Source: Armatimonadota bacterium (lineage in GTDB: Bacteria > Armatimonadota > Zipacnadia > UBA1398 > JAKPQA01). Taken from it: a stretch of DNA of 64,000 nt. A program made the translations under genes and the position numbers. The notes under the pieces were generated by a model, which was given only the letters and a program-made list of their open reading frames with translations, was not told the DNA's origin and searched no databases. The stretch lies in NCBI GenBank assembly GCA_029547025.1, contig JAKPQA010000359.1, positions 1 to 64,000 on the forward strand. The letters are read 5' to 3'. Positions 26,234 to 33,772 of this stretch are shown in pieces (the stretch's first letter is position 1; each line of letters begins with the position of its first letter).

Positions 26234-27388
26234 TTGAGTCCGATCGTATTCGACCTCAACGAGGACCAGCAGGCCATCCTGGATGCCGTGCGGGAGTTTT
26301 GTGATGATGAACTCGTGCCCAAGGCCGAGGCGACGGATGCGGCGGGCGTCTGGCCCGCGGAGAACGTCGCCAAGCTCGGAGAGCTCGACCTGATGGGCAT
26401 CACCGTGCCCGAGGAGTACGGCGGCTTGGGCATGGACCATATCACCTGGACGTTGGTGGCCGAGGAGCTCTCCCGGGCCTGTACCACGACGGGTGCGGCG
26501 TTCGGTGCCCACATCCTCTGCGTGGAGCCCATCCGTCTGTTTGGTACGGACGAGCAGAAGAAGAAGTATCTGACGCGCCTGGCCAAGGGCGAATGCGTGG
26601 GCGCCTTTGGTTTGACCGAGCCGGGTGCGGGCTCTGACGCGGGTGCCGTTCAGACCCGAGCGGAGCCTGATGGGGACGACTATGTCCTTAACGGCACCAA
26701 GATCTTCATTACGAATGCTGGCGAGGCTGAGATTTACGTTATTATTGCTAATATCGACATTGAACGCGGCCCGCGCGGCATGACGGCGTTCATCGTCGAG
26801 AAGGGCACCCCGGGCTTCGAGTTCGGCAAGAACGAGAAGAAGATGGGCTTCGGCTCGCTGCCGAATCGTGAGTTGATTTTCACTGACTGCCGGGTCCCCA
26901 AGGAGAACATTCTGGGCCGTGAGCGTCGTGGTTTCCGCGTGGCGCTCGAGACCCTGGGCATGGGCCGCATCGGCATGGGCATCGGCGCCGTGGGAGTGGC
27001 GCGGGCCGCCTTCGAGGCCGCCTTGCCCTATACCAAGCAGCGGCATCAGTTCGGCAAGCCCATCTCGTCGTTCCAGCTCGTTCAGGCCATGCTGGCGGAC
27101 ATGGCGACCCAGATCGAGGCGGCGCGCCTGCTGTGTCTCAAGGCCGCCTACCTCAAAGACATGGGTCGGCCTTTCGAGAAGGAAGCGGCCATGGCCAAGG
27201 TCTATGCCTCCGAGGTGGCCGCCTTTGTGACTTCGAAGGCTGTTCAGTGCCTGGGCGGTTACGGCTATACCAAGGACTTCCCCGTGGAGCGCTACATGCG
27301 TGAGGCAAAGCTCTTTGAGATCGTCGAGGGCACCTCAGAGATCCAGCGGCTGGTTATTGCAAACTTGCTGCTGAAGGAGGGCTCCTAG
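26234..27388 (+). CDS. Acyl-CoA dehydrogenase
   Basis: This ~384-residue flavoprotein has the family signature blocks GAFGLTEPGAGSDAG, the QCLGGYGYTKDFPVERYMREAK segment shortened here to its core CLGGYGYTKDF, and the active-site glutamate in EIVEGTSEIQ near residue 367, as in short-chain (butyryl) enzymes. It would introduce or, run in reverse, reduce a 2,3-double bond of an acyl-CoA and exchange electrons with the EtfAB encoded directly downstream (4-bp gap). The start is a TTG at 26234 preceded closely by AGAAGGGGG; the spacing is short, so the exact start is uncertain. Confidence 0.92.
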   Translation: MSPIVFDLNEDQQAILDAVREFCDDELVPKAEATDAAGVWPAENVAKLGELDLMGITVPEEYGGLGMDHITWTLVAEELSRACTTTGAAFGAHILCVEPIRLFGTDEQKKKYLTRLAKGECVGAFGLTEPGAGSDAGAVQTRAEPDGDDYVLNGTKIFITNAGEAEIYVIIANIDIERGPRGMTAFIVEKGTPGFEFGKNEKKMGFGSLPNRELIFTDCRVPKENILGRERRGFRVALETLGMGRIGMGIGAVGVARAAFEAALPYTKQRHQFGKPISSFQLVQAMLADMATQIEAARLLCLKAAYLKDMGRPFEKEAAMAKVYASEVAAFVTSKAVQCLGGYGYTKDFPVERYMREAKLFEIVEGTSEIQRLVIANLLLKEGS

Positions 27389-27392
27389 CCCC

Positions 27393-28184
27393 GTGAACAT
27401 TGTTGTCTGCGTCAAACAGGTGCCCGACACCACCGACGTGCGTATCGATCCTGAGACCAACTCGCTGATACGCGAGGGCGTCGAGAGCATCCTCAATCCT
27501 TTTGACGAGAACGGGGTCGAAGCGGCCCTGCAGCTTCGCGAGCAGCATGGGGGCAAGGTCACCGTCATCACCATGGGCCCGCCTCAGGCCGAGGCGATTC
27601 TTCGGCACGCCCTCGCCATGGGGGCAGATGAGGTGTACCTGGTGTGTGACCGCGCCATCCGCGGCAGTGACACCCTGGCCACGAGCTACACACTGGCCAA
27701 GGCCATCGAGTACTTGGGCGAGTTCGATCTGGTGATTTGCGGCAAGCAGGCCATCGATGGCGACACGGCTCAGGTGGGTCCCGGCGTGGCCGAGCGCCTG
27801 GGGATTCCGCAGGTCTCACTCGCCATCGCGCTCGAGGTCGAGGGCCGCAAGCTACGCGCGAGGCGCCTGTTGGATGATGCCTCCGAGACAGTCGAGGTTC
27901 GCCTGCCCGCGCTGGTCACTGTCGTGAAGCAGATCAACGAGCCCCGGCATCCGCCCATGAAGGGTGTACTCAAGGCCAAGAAGGCTCAGATCCCGGTGCT
28001 TGATGCCGAGACGCTGGAGCTCGATCCGAAGCTCACGGGTTTCGCGGGGTCACCCACCTTCGTGTGGAAGATCTTCACGCCGCCTCGCCGCGCTCGGGGT
28101 CAGATCATCGAGGGGGAGCCCGAGGAAGCGGCCAAGGAGCTGGCGCAGAAGATCCTTGGCCTCAACGTGATTTCCATATCGTGA
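27393..28184 (+). CDS. etfB: Electron transfer flavoprotein subunit beta, bifurcation-type signature
   Basis: This 263-residue protein begins MNIVVCVKQVPDTTDVRIDP. Around residue 120 it has GKQAIDGDTAQVGPGVAE. In family comparisons the DGDTAQVGP form is typical of Etfs that bind a second FAD and can bifurcate electrons, whereas mitochondrial-type EtfB has AIDDDCNQT at the same place. The GTG start overlaps a GGAGG-containing stretch at the end of the dehydrogenase gene. It pairs with the ferredoxin-fused EtfA downstream. Confidence 0.92.
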   Translation: MNIVVCVKQVPDTTDVRIDPETNSLIREGVESILNPFDENGVEAALQLREQHGGKVTVITMGPPQAEAILRHALAMGADEVYLVCDRAIRGSDTLATSYTLAKAIEYLGEFDLVICGKQAIDGDTAQVGPGVAERLGIPQVSLAIALEVEGRKLRARRLLDDASETVEVRLPALVTVVKQINEPRHPPMKGVLKAKKAQIPVLDAETLELDPKLTGFAGSPTFVWKIFTPPRRARGQIIEGEPEEAAKELAQKILGLNVISIS

Positions 28185-28265
28185 CGAGGTATCCCGGCGA
28201 GGGCGCCTGGGGCCGAGTGAGGCCATGGGCCGCCCCGTTGGTCTGACCCGGCTAAGGAATGGTCC

Positions 28266-29459
28266 ATGCTCATCAGAGTCGACCCCGAGAAGTGCAATGG
28301 CTGCAGCCAGTGTGTGCGCGTGTGTCCTTATGGCGGGATCGATGTCCATGACGGCAAAGCAGTCATCGATGAGATGTGCAACCTCTGCGGTGCTTGTGTG
28401 CAGTCGTGCCGCTTCGGTGCCATCATCATGGAGCTGCCGAGCCGGGATGATATCGACACCTCGGCCTACTCGGGCGTGTGGGTGATTGCGGAGTGCAGTG
28501 ATGGGGCGCCCAAGAAGTGCACGCTCGAGTTGCTGGGCGAGGGGCGCAAGCTGGCGGATGCGCTGGGCGTGTCACTGGAGGCCGTGGTGCTGGGGGCAGA
28601 CGTGGGGGGCCTGGGGCCCGTCCTGGCACATCATGGGGCCGACAAGGTCTACCTGTGCGATCATCCCGTGCTGGGCCACTACCGCACTGGTCCCTACGCC
28701 GATGTGCTGACGGGCTTGATCAATGACAAGAAGCCCGAGATCGTCTTGGTATCGGCCACGAGTCAGGGGCGTGATCTGGGTCCTCGCGTGGCCGCGCGTA
28801 TCGGCGCCGGTCTGACGGCCGACTGCACGGGTCTAACGATCGACCTCGACGAGCGGCTTCTCCAGCAGACCCGGCCCGCGTTCGGCGGCAACCTGATGGC
28901 GACCATCTTGTGTCGCCAGGCACGGCCGCAGATGGCCACGGTGCGCCCGAACGTGATGAAGAAGGCCGAGCCGGACACAAGGCGGCCTGTGAACATTGAG
29001 AGTGTGCCCATTCACCTGGATGAGCGCGGGGTCACGACCAAGATCCTCGAGTTCGTACCGCACAACACAGGCGAGACGGTGAATCTGGTGGATGCTCAGA
29101 TCATCGTCTCGGGCGGCCGTGGTCTTGGCAAGGCCGAGAACTTTTCGGTGGTTCGCGAGCTGGCGGACACCATCGGCGCAGCGGTGGGCGCTTCCCGGGC
29201 GACGGTGGATGCCGGCTGGATTCCCGCCCATCATCAGGTGGGACAGACGGGCAAGACGGTGCAGCCCAAGCTGTACATTGCCTGTGGGATCTCCGGAGCC
29301 GTGCAGCATCTGGCCGGGATGGGGTCTTCTGAGGTCATTGTGGCCATCAACAAGGACAAGAACGCGCCCATCTTCGACTTCGCGACCTACGGCATCGTCG
29401 GCGACCTGTTCGAGGTGGTCCCAGCGTTGACGCGGGAGCTCAAGAAGGCGCTGTCGTAG
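28266..29459 (+). CDS. etfA: Electron transfer flavoprotein subunit alpha fused to a 2x[4Fe-4S] ferredoxin domain
   Basis: This 397-residue protein starts with a ~65-residue ferredoxin domain carrying two clusters, [12 protein letters not shown] and [11 protein letters not shown] (both C-x2-C-x2-C-x3-C). It continues as a normal EtfA: an N-terminal domain from WVIAECSDG and the FAD-binding C-terminus with [20 protein letters not shown] and [12 protein letters not shown]. The same layout is known for CarE of the caffeyl-CoA reductase complex of Acetobacterium. It likely gives the Etf an additional route to ferredoxin. The ATG has AAGGA 7 nt upstream; an 81-bp gap follows etfB. Confidence 0.93.
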   Translation: MLIRVDPEKCNGCSQCVRVCPYGGIDVHDGKAVIDEMCNLCGACVQSCRFGAIIMELPSRDDIDTSAYSGVWVIAECSDGAPKKCTLELLGEGRKLADALGVSLEAVVLGADVGGLGPVLAHHGADKVYLCDHPVLGHYRTGPYADVLTGLINDKKPEIVLVSATSQGRDLGPRVAARIGAGLTADCTGLTIDLDERLLQQTRPAFGGNLMATILCRQARPQMATVRPNVMKKAEPDTRRPVNIESVPIHLDERGVTTKILEFVPHNTGETVNLVDAQIIVSGGRGLGKAENFSVVRELADTIGAAVGASRATVDAGWIPAHHQVGQTGKTVQPKLYIACGISGAVQHLAGMGSSEVIVAINKDKNAPIFDFATYGIVGDLFEVVPALTRELKKALS

Positions 29460-29469
29460 GGGAGTGCCC

Positions 29470-29805
29470 GTGTTCGGCGACCTTGCGAAGTTGCTCAGGC
29501 AGGCGGCGACGCTCAAGGCTGAGGCGGCGCGGATGAAGGACGCCCTGGAGGCGCTTCGGATCGAAGCGCTGGGGGCTGGCGGACAGGTGCGTGCCGTTGT
29601 CGATGGCTATGGTCGCCTGCAGTCGCTCGATCTGGCGCCCGAACTGGTCGCATCGGGCGATAAGGATCGCCTGGAGGCCGCAGTGATCGAGGCCGTTCAG
29701 CAGGCCCAGGATGCAGCCGCCGATGCGCAGCGCAGCCGGGCCGAGGCGCTGACCTCGCCGCTGGGGCTGGATCTGGACAGCCTATCGGGCGCCGCGGGGG
29801 ATTGA
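29470..29805 (+). CDS. YbaB/EbfC family nucleoid-associated protein
   Basis: This small (~111 aa) protein begins MFGDLAKLLRQAATLKAEAARM, has the beta-core (AVVDGYGRLQSLDL) and C-terminal helix of YbaB. YbaB dimers bind DNA without strong sequence preference and are nearly always encoded next to recR, as here. The GTG at 29470 with AGGGGAG 5 nt upstream is preferred to the GTG six bases earlier. The usual upstream partner dnaX is missing; etfA takes its place. Confidence 0.88.
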   Translation: MFGDLAKLLRQAATLKAEAARMKDALEALRIEALGAGGQVRAVVDGYGRLQSLDLAPELVASGDKDRLEAAVIEAVQQAQDAAADAQRSRAEALTSPLGLDLDSLSGAAGD

Positions 29806-29818
29806 GGGGCGAGGGGCA

Positions 29819-30421
29819 GTGCTGAACTACGCCGCGCCGCTGGCCAGGCTCATTGAGGAGCTCGGGCGTCTGCCGAGCATTGGTCCCAAGTCGGCCCAGC
29901 GGCTGGCGTTTCATCTGCTTCGTCAGCCCCAGGAGCGCGTTGAGGGCCTCGCCGAGGCGATCCTTGACGCCAAGCGCCGGATTCGGGCATGCCGTCAGTG
30001 CTTCAACTATACTGACGACGAGCTCTGCCCCATCTGTTCGGATGCGCGGCGTGACTCATCAATCATTTGTGTGGTGGGCCAGCCGCAGGACCTCCTGGCG
30101 ATGGAGCGGACCCGTGAGTATAATGGGGTCTACCACGTTCTGCAGGGGCTGCTCACCCCGATCGATGGCATCGGCCCAGACGATCTGAGGATCCGCGAGC
30201 TCGTCAGCTGGGTTCGTGGCGGCGGTGTTCGCGAGGTGATCCTGGCGACGAGTCCCGTGATCGAGGGGGATGCCACGGCGATGTTCATCGCCGGCCTTCT
30301 GGCGGGAGTCGAGGGCCTGACGGTCACCCGTCTGGCCAGCGGCCTGCCGGCAGGGGGCGACCTGGACTATGCGGACGAGGCGACGGTGAGCAAAGCGCTG
30401 GAAGGCCGCCGCCCCATTTAG
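29819..30421 (+). CDS. recR: Recombination mediator RecR
   Basis: This 200-residue protein has an N-terminal helix-hairpin-helix (LGRLPSIGPKSAQRLAF), a four-cysteine zinc finger (CRQCFNYTDDELCPIC), a Toprim domain (IICVVGQPQDLLAMERT) and a C-terminal Walker B-like end (GGDLDYADEATVSKAL). RecR works with RecO/RecF to load RecA at gaps. It starts with GTG 13 bp after ybaB. Length and order match the family. Confidence 0.95.
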   Translation: MLNYAAPLARLIEELGRLPSIGPKSAQRLAFHLLRQPQERVEGLAEAILDAKRRIRACRQCFNYTDDELCPICSDARRDSSIICVVGQPQDLLAMERTREYNGVYHVLQGLLTPIDGIGPDDLRIRELVSWVRGGGVREVILATSPVIEGDATAMFIAGLLAGVEGLTVTRLASGLPAGGDLDYADEATVSKALEGRRPI

Positions 30422-30485
30422 GGGGCGTGCCGCCCGGCGCTCAGGCCCGGACGGCTGGCAGGGAATCGGGAGGTGACTCCGCGCG

Positions 30486-31367
30486 ATGGAGCGTTCCACG
30501 TGGCGGACTAAGGTCGGACTGGCGGAGATGCTCAAGGGTGGCGTCATCATGGATGTCACCAGTGCGGAGCAGGCCAAGATCGCGGAGGACGCCGGTGCCG
30601 AGGCGGTCATGGCGCTGGAGCGAGTTCCCGCACAGATCCGGGCCGAGGGCGGCGTTGCCCGCATGGCCGATCTCGAGAAGATCGCCGAGATCCAAGAGGC
30701 CGTAACCATTCCGGTCATGGCCAAGGCGCGCATCGGCCATTTCGTCGAGGCCCAGATTCTCCAGGCCATGAAGGTGGACTACATCGACGAGAGCGAGGTG
30801 CTCACCCCCGCCGACGAGGAGCACCACATTGACAAGCACGCGTTCGAGGTTCCCTTCGTCTGCGGGGCACGCGACCTGGGCGAGGCGCTGCGCCGGTGCG
30901 GCGAGGGAGCGGCCATGATCCGCACCAAGGGCGAGGCGGGGACCGGGAACATCGTCGAGGCCGTTCGCCACATGCGGAAGGTCATGAGCCAGATCCGATG
31001 GGTTCAGTCGCTCCGGGCCGACGAGCTCATGGCGGCCTCGAAGCAGCTCCAGGCGCCCTACGAACTCGTTCGCGAGGTGCACGAGTCGGGCCGGCTGCCG
31101 GTTCCCAACTTTGCCGCCGGCGGCATTGCGACGCCGGCGGACGCCGCGCTGATGATGCAGCTGGGGGCCGAAGCCGTGTTCGTGGGCTCTGGCATCTTCC
31201 TGTCAGAGGATCCGGCCAAGCGCGCCAAGGCCATCGTGGACGCTGTGACGTTCCACGATGACCCCGAGCGGCTTGTGGCCGTCACCAAGGGTCTGGCCGG
31301 CGCCATGCCGAGCCTCGACATTCGCAAGCTGGACGAGTCCGAGCTCATGGCGCCCCGCGGCTGGTAG
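30486..31367 (+). CDS. pdxS: Pyridoxal 5'-phosphate synthase subunit PdxS
   Basis: This 293-residue TIM barrel contains [15 protein letters not shown], the lysine-bearing [10 protein letters not shown], and [12 protein letters not shown] of the PdxS family. It condenses ribose 5-phosphate, glyceraldehyde 3-phosphate and ammonia to PLP. Ammonia comes from PdxT, encoded 32 bp downstream. GGGAGGTGA lies 10 nt before the ATG. This is the DXP-independent route, so no PdxA/PdxJ is needed. Confidence 0.97.
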   Translation: MERSTWRTKVGLAEMLKGGVIMDVTSAEQAKIAEDAGAEAVMALERVPAQIRAEGGVARMADLEKIAEIQEAVTIPVMAKARIGHFVEAQILQAMKVDYIDESEVLTPADEEHHIDKHAFEVPFVCGARDLGEALRRCGEGAAMIRTKGEAGTGNIVEAVRHMRKVMSQIRWVQSLRADELMAASKQLQAPYELVREVHESGRLPVPNFAAGGIATPADAALMMQLGAEAVFVGSGIFLSEDPAKRAKAIVDAVTFHDDPERLVAVTKGLAGAMPSLDIRKLDESELMAPRGW

Positions 31368-31399
31368 CCTCTCGCTCGACAGTAGAGGAGTGCACTTCG

Positions 31400-31969
31400 T
31401 TGTCCATCGGCGTTCTCGCCCTCCAGGGCGACTACGACGCGCATGCGCGTATGGTGGAGCGTTGTGGCACCACGGCGCAGAGAGTTCGCTGCCCGCAGGA
31501 GCTCAAGCGAGTCTCGGGTCTCATCATCCCCGGCGGAGAGAGCACGACCATCGGCAAGCTCATTGACCGCTGGGGCCTTCATGAGCCGCTGCTTGAGCGT
31601 GCCCGGCAGGGCATGCCGATCTGGGGCACCTGCGCGGGGCTGATCCTCCTGGCGCGGCGGGTCGAGGGCAGCGATCAGTACCGCATGGGTCTGCTCGACG
31701 TGACGGTGCGGCGGAATGCCTTTGGGCGCCAGATCGACAGCTTCGAGACGGACCTGCCCATCCGCGGCTTTCCCGGTGGCCCGATCCGCGCGGTCTTCAT
31801 CCGCGCGCCCCTGATCATCGAAGTGGGCCCCGAGGCCGAGGCTTTGTGTGAGACGGACGCGGGTGTGGTCATGGTTCGCCAGGGGAATCTATGGGGCACC
31901 TCTTTCCATCCCGAACTCACCGATGACTGCCGGATGCACCGGGCTTTCATCGAGCTAGCGCGCGGGTAG
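31400..31969 (+). CDS. pdxT: Pyridoxal 5'-phosphate synthase glutaminase subunit PdxT
   Basis: This 189-residue class I glutamine amidotransferase has IGVLALQGDYDAH, the oxyanion region GLIIPGGESTTI, nucleophile Cys in GTCAGLILLA and the His-Glu pair in SFHPELTDD. It supplies ammonia to PdxS. The TTG start has AGAGGAGTG 8 nt upstream. A hairpin cluster follows directly after the stop codon. Confidence 0.96.
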   Translation: MSIGVLALQGDYDAHARMVERCGTTAQRVRCPQELKRVSGLIIPGGESTTIGKLIDRWGLHEPLLERARQGMPIWGTCAGLILLARRVEGSDQYRMGLLDVTVRRNAFGRQIDSFETDLPIRGFPGGPIRAVFIRAPLIIEVGPEAEALCETDAGVVMVRQGNLWGTSFHPELTDDCRMHRAFIELARG

Positions 31970-31970
31970 G

Positions 31971-32003
31971 CGAGCCGAAAGGCTCGGGCCCTTTCGCCCC
32001 GAG
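31971..32003. terminator. Bidirectional terminator-like hairpin cluster between pdxT and queH
   Basis: CGAGCC-GAAA-GGCTCG (31971-31986) is a 6-bp stem closed by a GNRA tetraloop right after the pdxT stop. CTCGGG (31983-31988) can instead pair with CCCGAG (31998-32003), and CGAAAGG with CCTTTCG. The folds exclude one another and together separate the convergent pdxT and queH genes. No T run is present. Confidence 0.45.
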
Positions 32004-32009
32004 TGCCCG

Positions 32010-32612
32010 TTAGCCGGCGCTCAGTCTTGGCCTCGGCCTCCTGAGCTTCCGCTCGTAGCGCTCGGCCTCGCTGAAGACGCAGCCACAGTAGGGCTGGCGG
32101 TACAGGCCGAGTTCATCCGCAGCCTGTTGCGCCTCCCGGAATCGCGGCCGGAAGTCACGGTAGAGGAAGCGCACACCCGTCTGGAGGGCGAGCGCCTCCC
32201 CCAGCTGGCGGATCTCATCGTGGCGCTGGTAGACGCTGATCAGCAGCGTGGTGGAGAACGCCGGGATGCCACGCTGGGCCGCCAGAGAGGCGGTCTCGCG
32301 CAGCCTCAGTGCCGCGCAGCGACGGCAGCGTTCGGCGGCCGTTGGGCTGGAGCCCACCTCCGCGAGAAACCGCTCGAGACCGTACTCGGCCCGGATTGTC
32401 GCGACGAGTCCGCGCCGTTCCGCCAGCAGCTCGAAGGCTTCGAGGCGCCGTATGAACTCTGTCACCGGGTGGATGTTCGGGTTGCAGAACAGCGCTTCGA
32501 CCTGCAGCCCTTCGGCAGCCAAGTGGTCGAGGGCCCCGATGGCACACGGCGCGCAGCACGTGTGGAGGAGCACATCGGCAGCAGGCGCGGTCGCGGGGGC
32601 GTCACCGCCCAT
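32010..32612 (-). CDS. queH: Epoxyqueuosine reductase QueH
   Basis: This 200-residue protein of the former DUF208 family has the cysteine pairs LHTCCAPC near the N-terminus, CRRCAALR in the middle and YCGCVFSEAERY at the C-terminus, which bind a 4Fe-4S cluster and an iron ion. It carries out the last step of queuosine synthesis in tRNA, replacing QueG. The ATG lies inside the end of the PilZ gene (ATGGGCGGTGA), so translation is probably coupled. No other que genes are in the window. Confidence 0.9.
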   Translation of the reverse strand: MGGDAPATAPAADVLLHTCCAPCAIGALDHLAAEGLQVEALFCNPNIHPVTEFIRRLEAFELLAERRGLVATIRAEYGLERFLAEVGSSPTAAERCRRCAALRLRETASLAAQRGIPAFSTTLLISVYQRHDEIRQLGEALALQTGVRFLYRDFRPRFREAQQAADELGLYRQPYCGCVFSEAERYERKLRRPRPRLSAG

Positions 32613-33609
32613 GGGCTCTCGCCATCTCGTCGCGCTTGTCCGCTTCCTGGTCGCGGGCCCGTTTGCGGTTGAGGCGCTCCACCGTGCGGACGTAGCGCAC
32701 GATTCGCTCCCGGTCGCGCCGGGAGATCTGGGTGAACTGCGCGCCGAAGACGTACCCTCCGCCCCGGCTGGGTCGCATGGTCTGCGCCACGGCCTGGCAT
32801 TCGGCGGCAATGGCGCCCGCTTGGCCGTCGGGCAGAGCGAAGGTGACCGAGAGGAAGCGGAGCTTGCGCACCGCCATGCCGATCTCGAGGCCAATGCCCG
32901 AGCCACTGAGGCTGACCACACGCCCCTCGAGCATGCGTACCCTGGGTCCACCGCGCGCGCCGGACATCCGGAGCTGAACCTGGGCCGGGAAGCGCACCGA
33001 GACTCGCAGGTACTCACGCCGCTGGTAGCGCAAGACTCGAGGCGGTGTGGTGATGGTGATCGTCGGGATGCGGCCGGAAGCGCGTTCGAGGACGTTCGTC
33101 TCGAACCGGTAGGCGAAGGGGCTCTTGCGCACGACGACACCAATGCGTTGGCCCACGCGCAGCGGGACGGTGACCCCATCCTCCATGGGGGAGGCCACCT
33201 CGGCCGTTCCGCCCTCGGCGGACTCGACGACGCTGTGATAGACCCGTTGGGCACCATGCTGCTCGACCTCGAGCGCGATGCGTACGCCGGGGACGAGTAG
33301 GTTGGGGAAATGCACCCAGCCGTAGATGCGATCGAGCTTGTTCCCCAGAACGCGCTGCTCCTGGTCGTCCGCCCGCCGCTTGAACCGGAGATACAGCAGG
33401 TAGAGGCCGACAGCGATGGTGACAGCGAGGAGGATGATCAGAAAGCCCAGCCAGTTACGGCCGGGCCCCGGGCCGCCCCAGTAGAAGTCCTCCGGGCGCG
33501 CCCCAAAGGCCTGGGCCTTTCCCTGGACCTGGGCCAGGCAGGGAACCACCCACCCGGCACACCCGGCCAGGGCTGCCAGGACGAGCTGTCGAGGTCGCCT
33601 GTCCGTCAT
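32602..33609 (-). CDS. PilZ domain protein with YcgR-like N-domain and membrane anchor
   Basis: This ~335-residue protein has a signal-like hydrophobic start (residues 8-26), a transmembrane helix at ~53-75, a YcgR-like N-domain (~95-190) and a PilZ domain (~195-315). PilZ binds cyclic di-GMP through RxxxR, present as RREYLR (R198, R202), and a (D/N)xSxxG motif. Here the second motif reads SLSGSG, so the acidic/amide first residue is replaced by Ser233. Binding may be weakened or altered. It overlaps queH by 11 bp and follows the TPR gene after 163 bp. A long in-frame upstream extension to 33729 was rejected for lack of hydrophobic or domain sequence. Confidence 0.8.
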   Translation of the reverse strand: MTDRRPRQLVLAALAGCAGWVVPCLAQVQGKAQAFGARPEDFYWGGPGPGRNWLGFLIILLAVTIAVGLYLLYLRFKRRADDQEQRVLGNKLDRIYGWVHFPNLLVPGVRIALEVEQHGAQRVYHSVVESAEGGTAEVASPMEDGVTVPLRVGQRIGVVVRKSPFAYRFETNVLERASGRIPTITITTPPRVLRYQRREYLRVSVRFPAQVQLRMSGARGGPRVRMLEGRVVSLSGSGIGLEIGMAVRKLRFLSVTFALPDGQAGAIAAECQAVAQTMRPSRGGGYVFGAQFTQISRRDRERIVRYVRTVERLNRKRARDQEADKRDEMARAHGR

Positions 33610-33772
33610 GGTCGTGTGCGGAGCTCCATCGGGCCGGGGCCCGGCGCCAGGTACCGGTGCGAGATGCTTCGCCGGGCCGGTGATGCCATCCTCCAGGCTC
33701 GGCGTCCATTCGAGCGCAGGGCGCGTCACAGTCCGCGTGGTTTCACATTGGCCGACACCTTCGGCCGTCAGC

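Noticed and set aside
25460-27046. 528-residue minus-strand frame opposite fabI and acyl-CoA dehydrogenase
   Set aside because: The plus strand holds two unambiguous enzymes; the minus frame has His/Arg/Gly-rich content without motifs.
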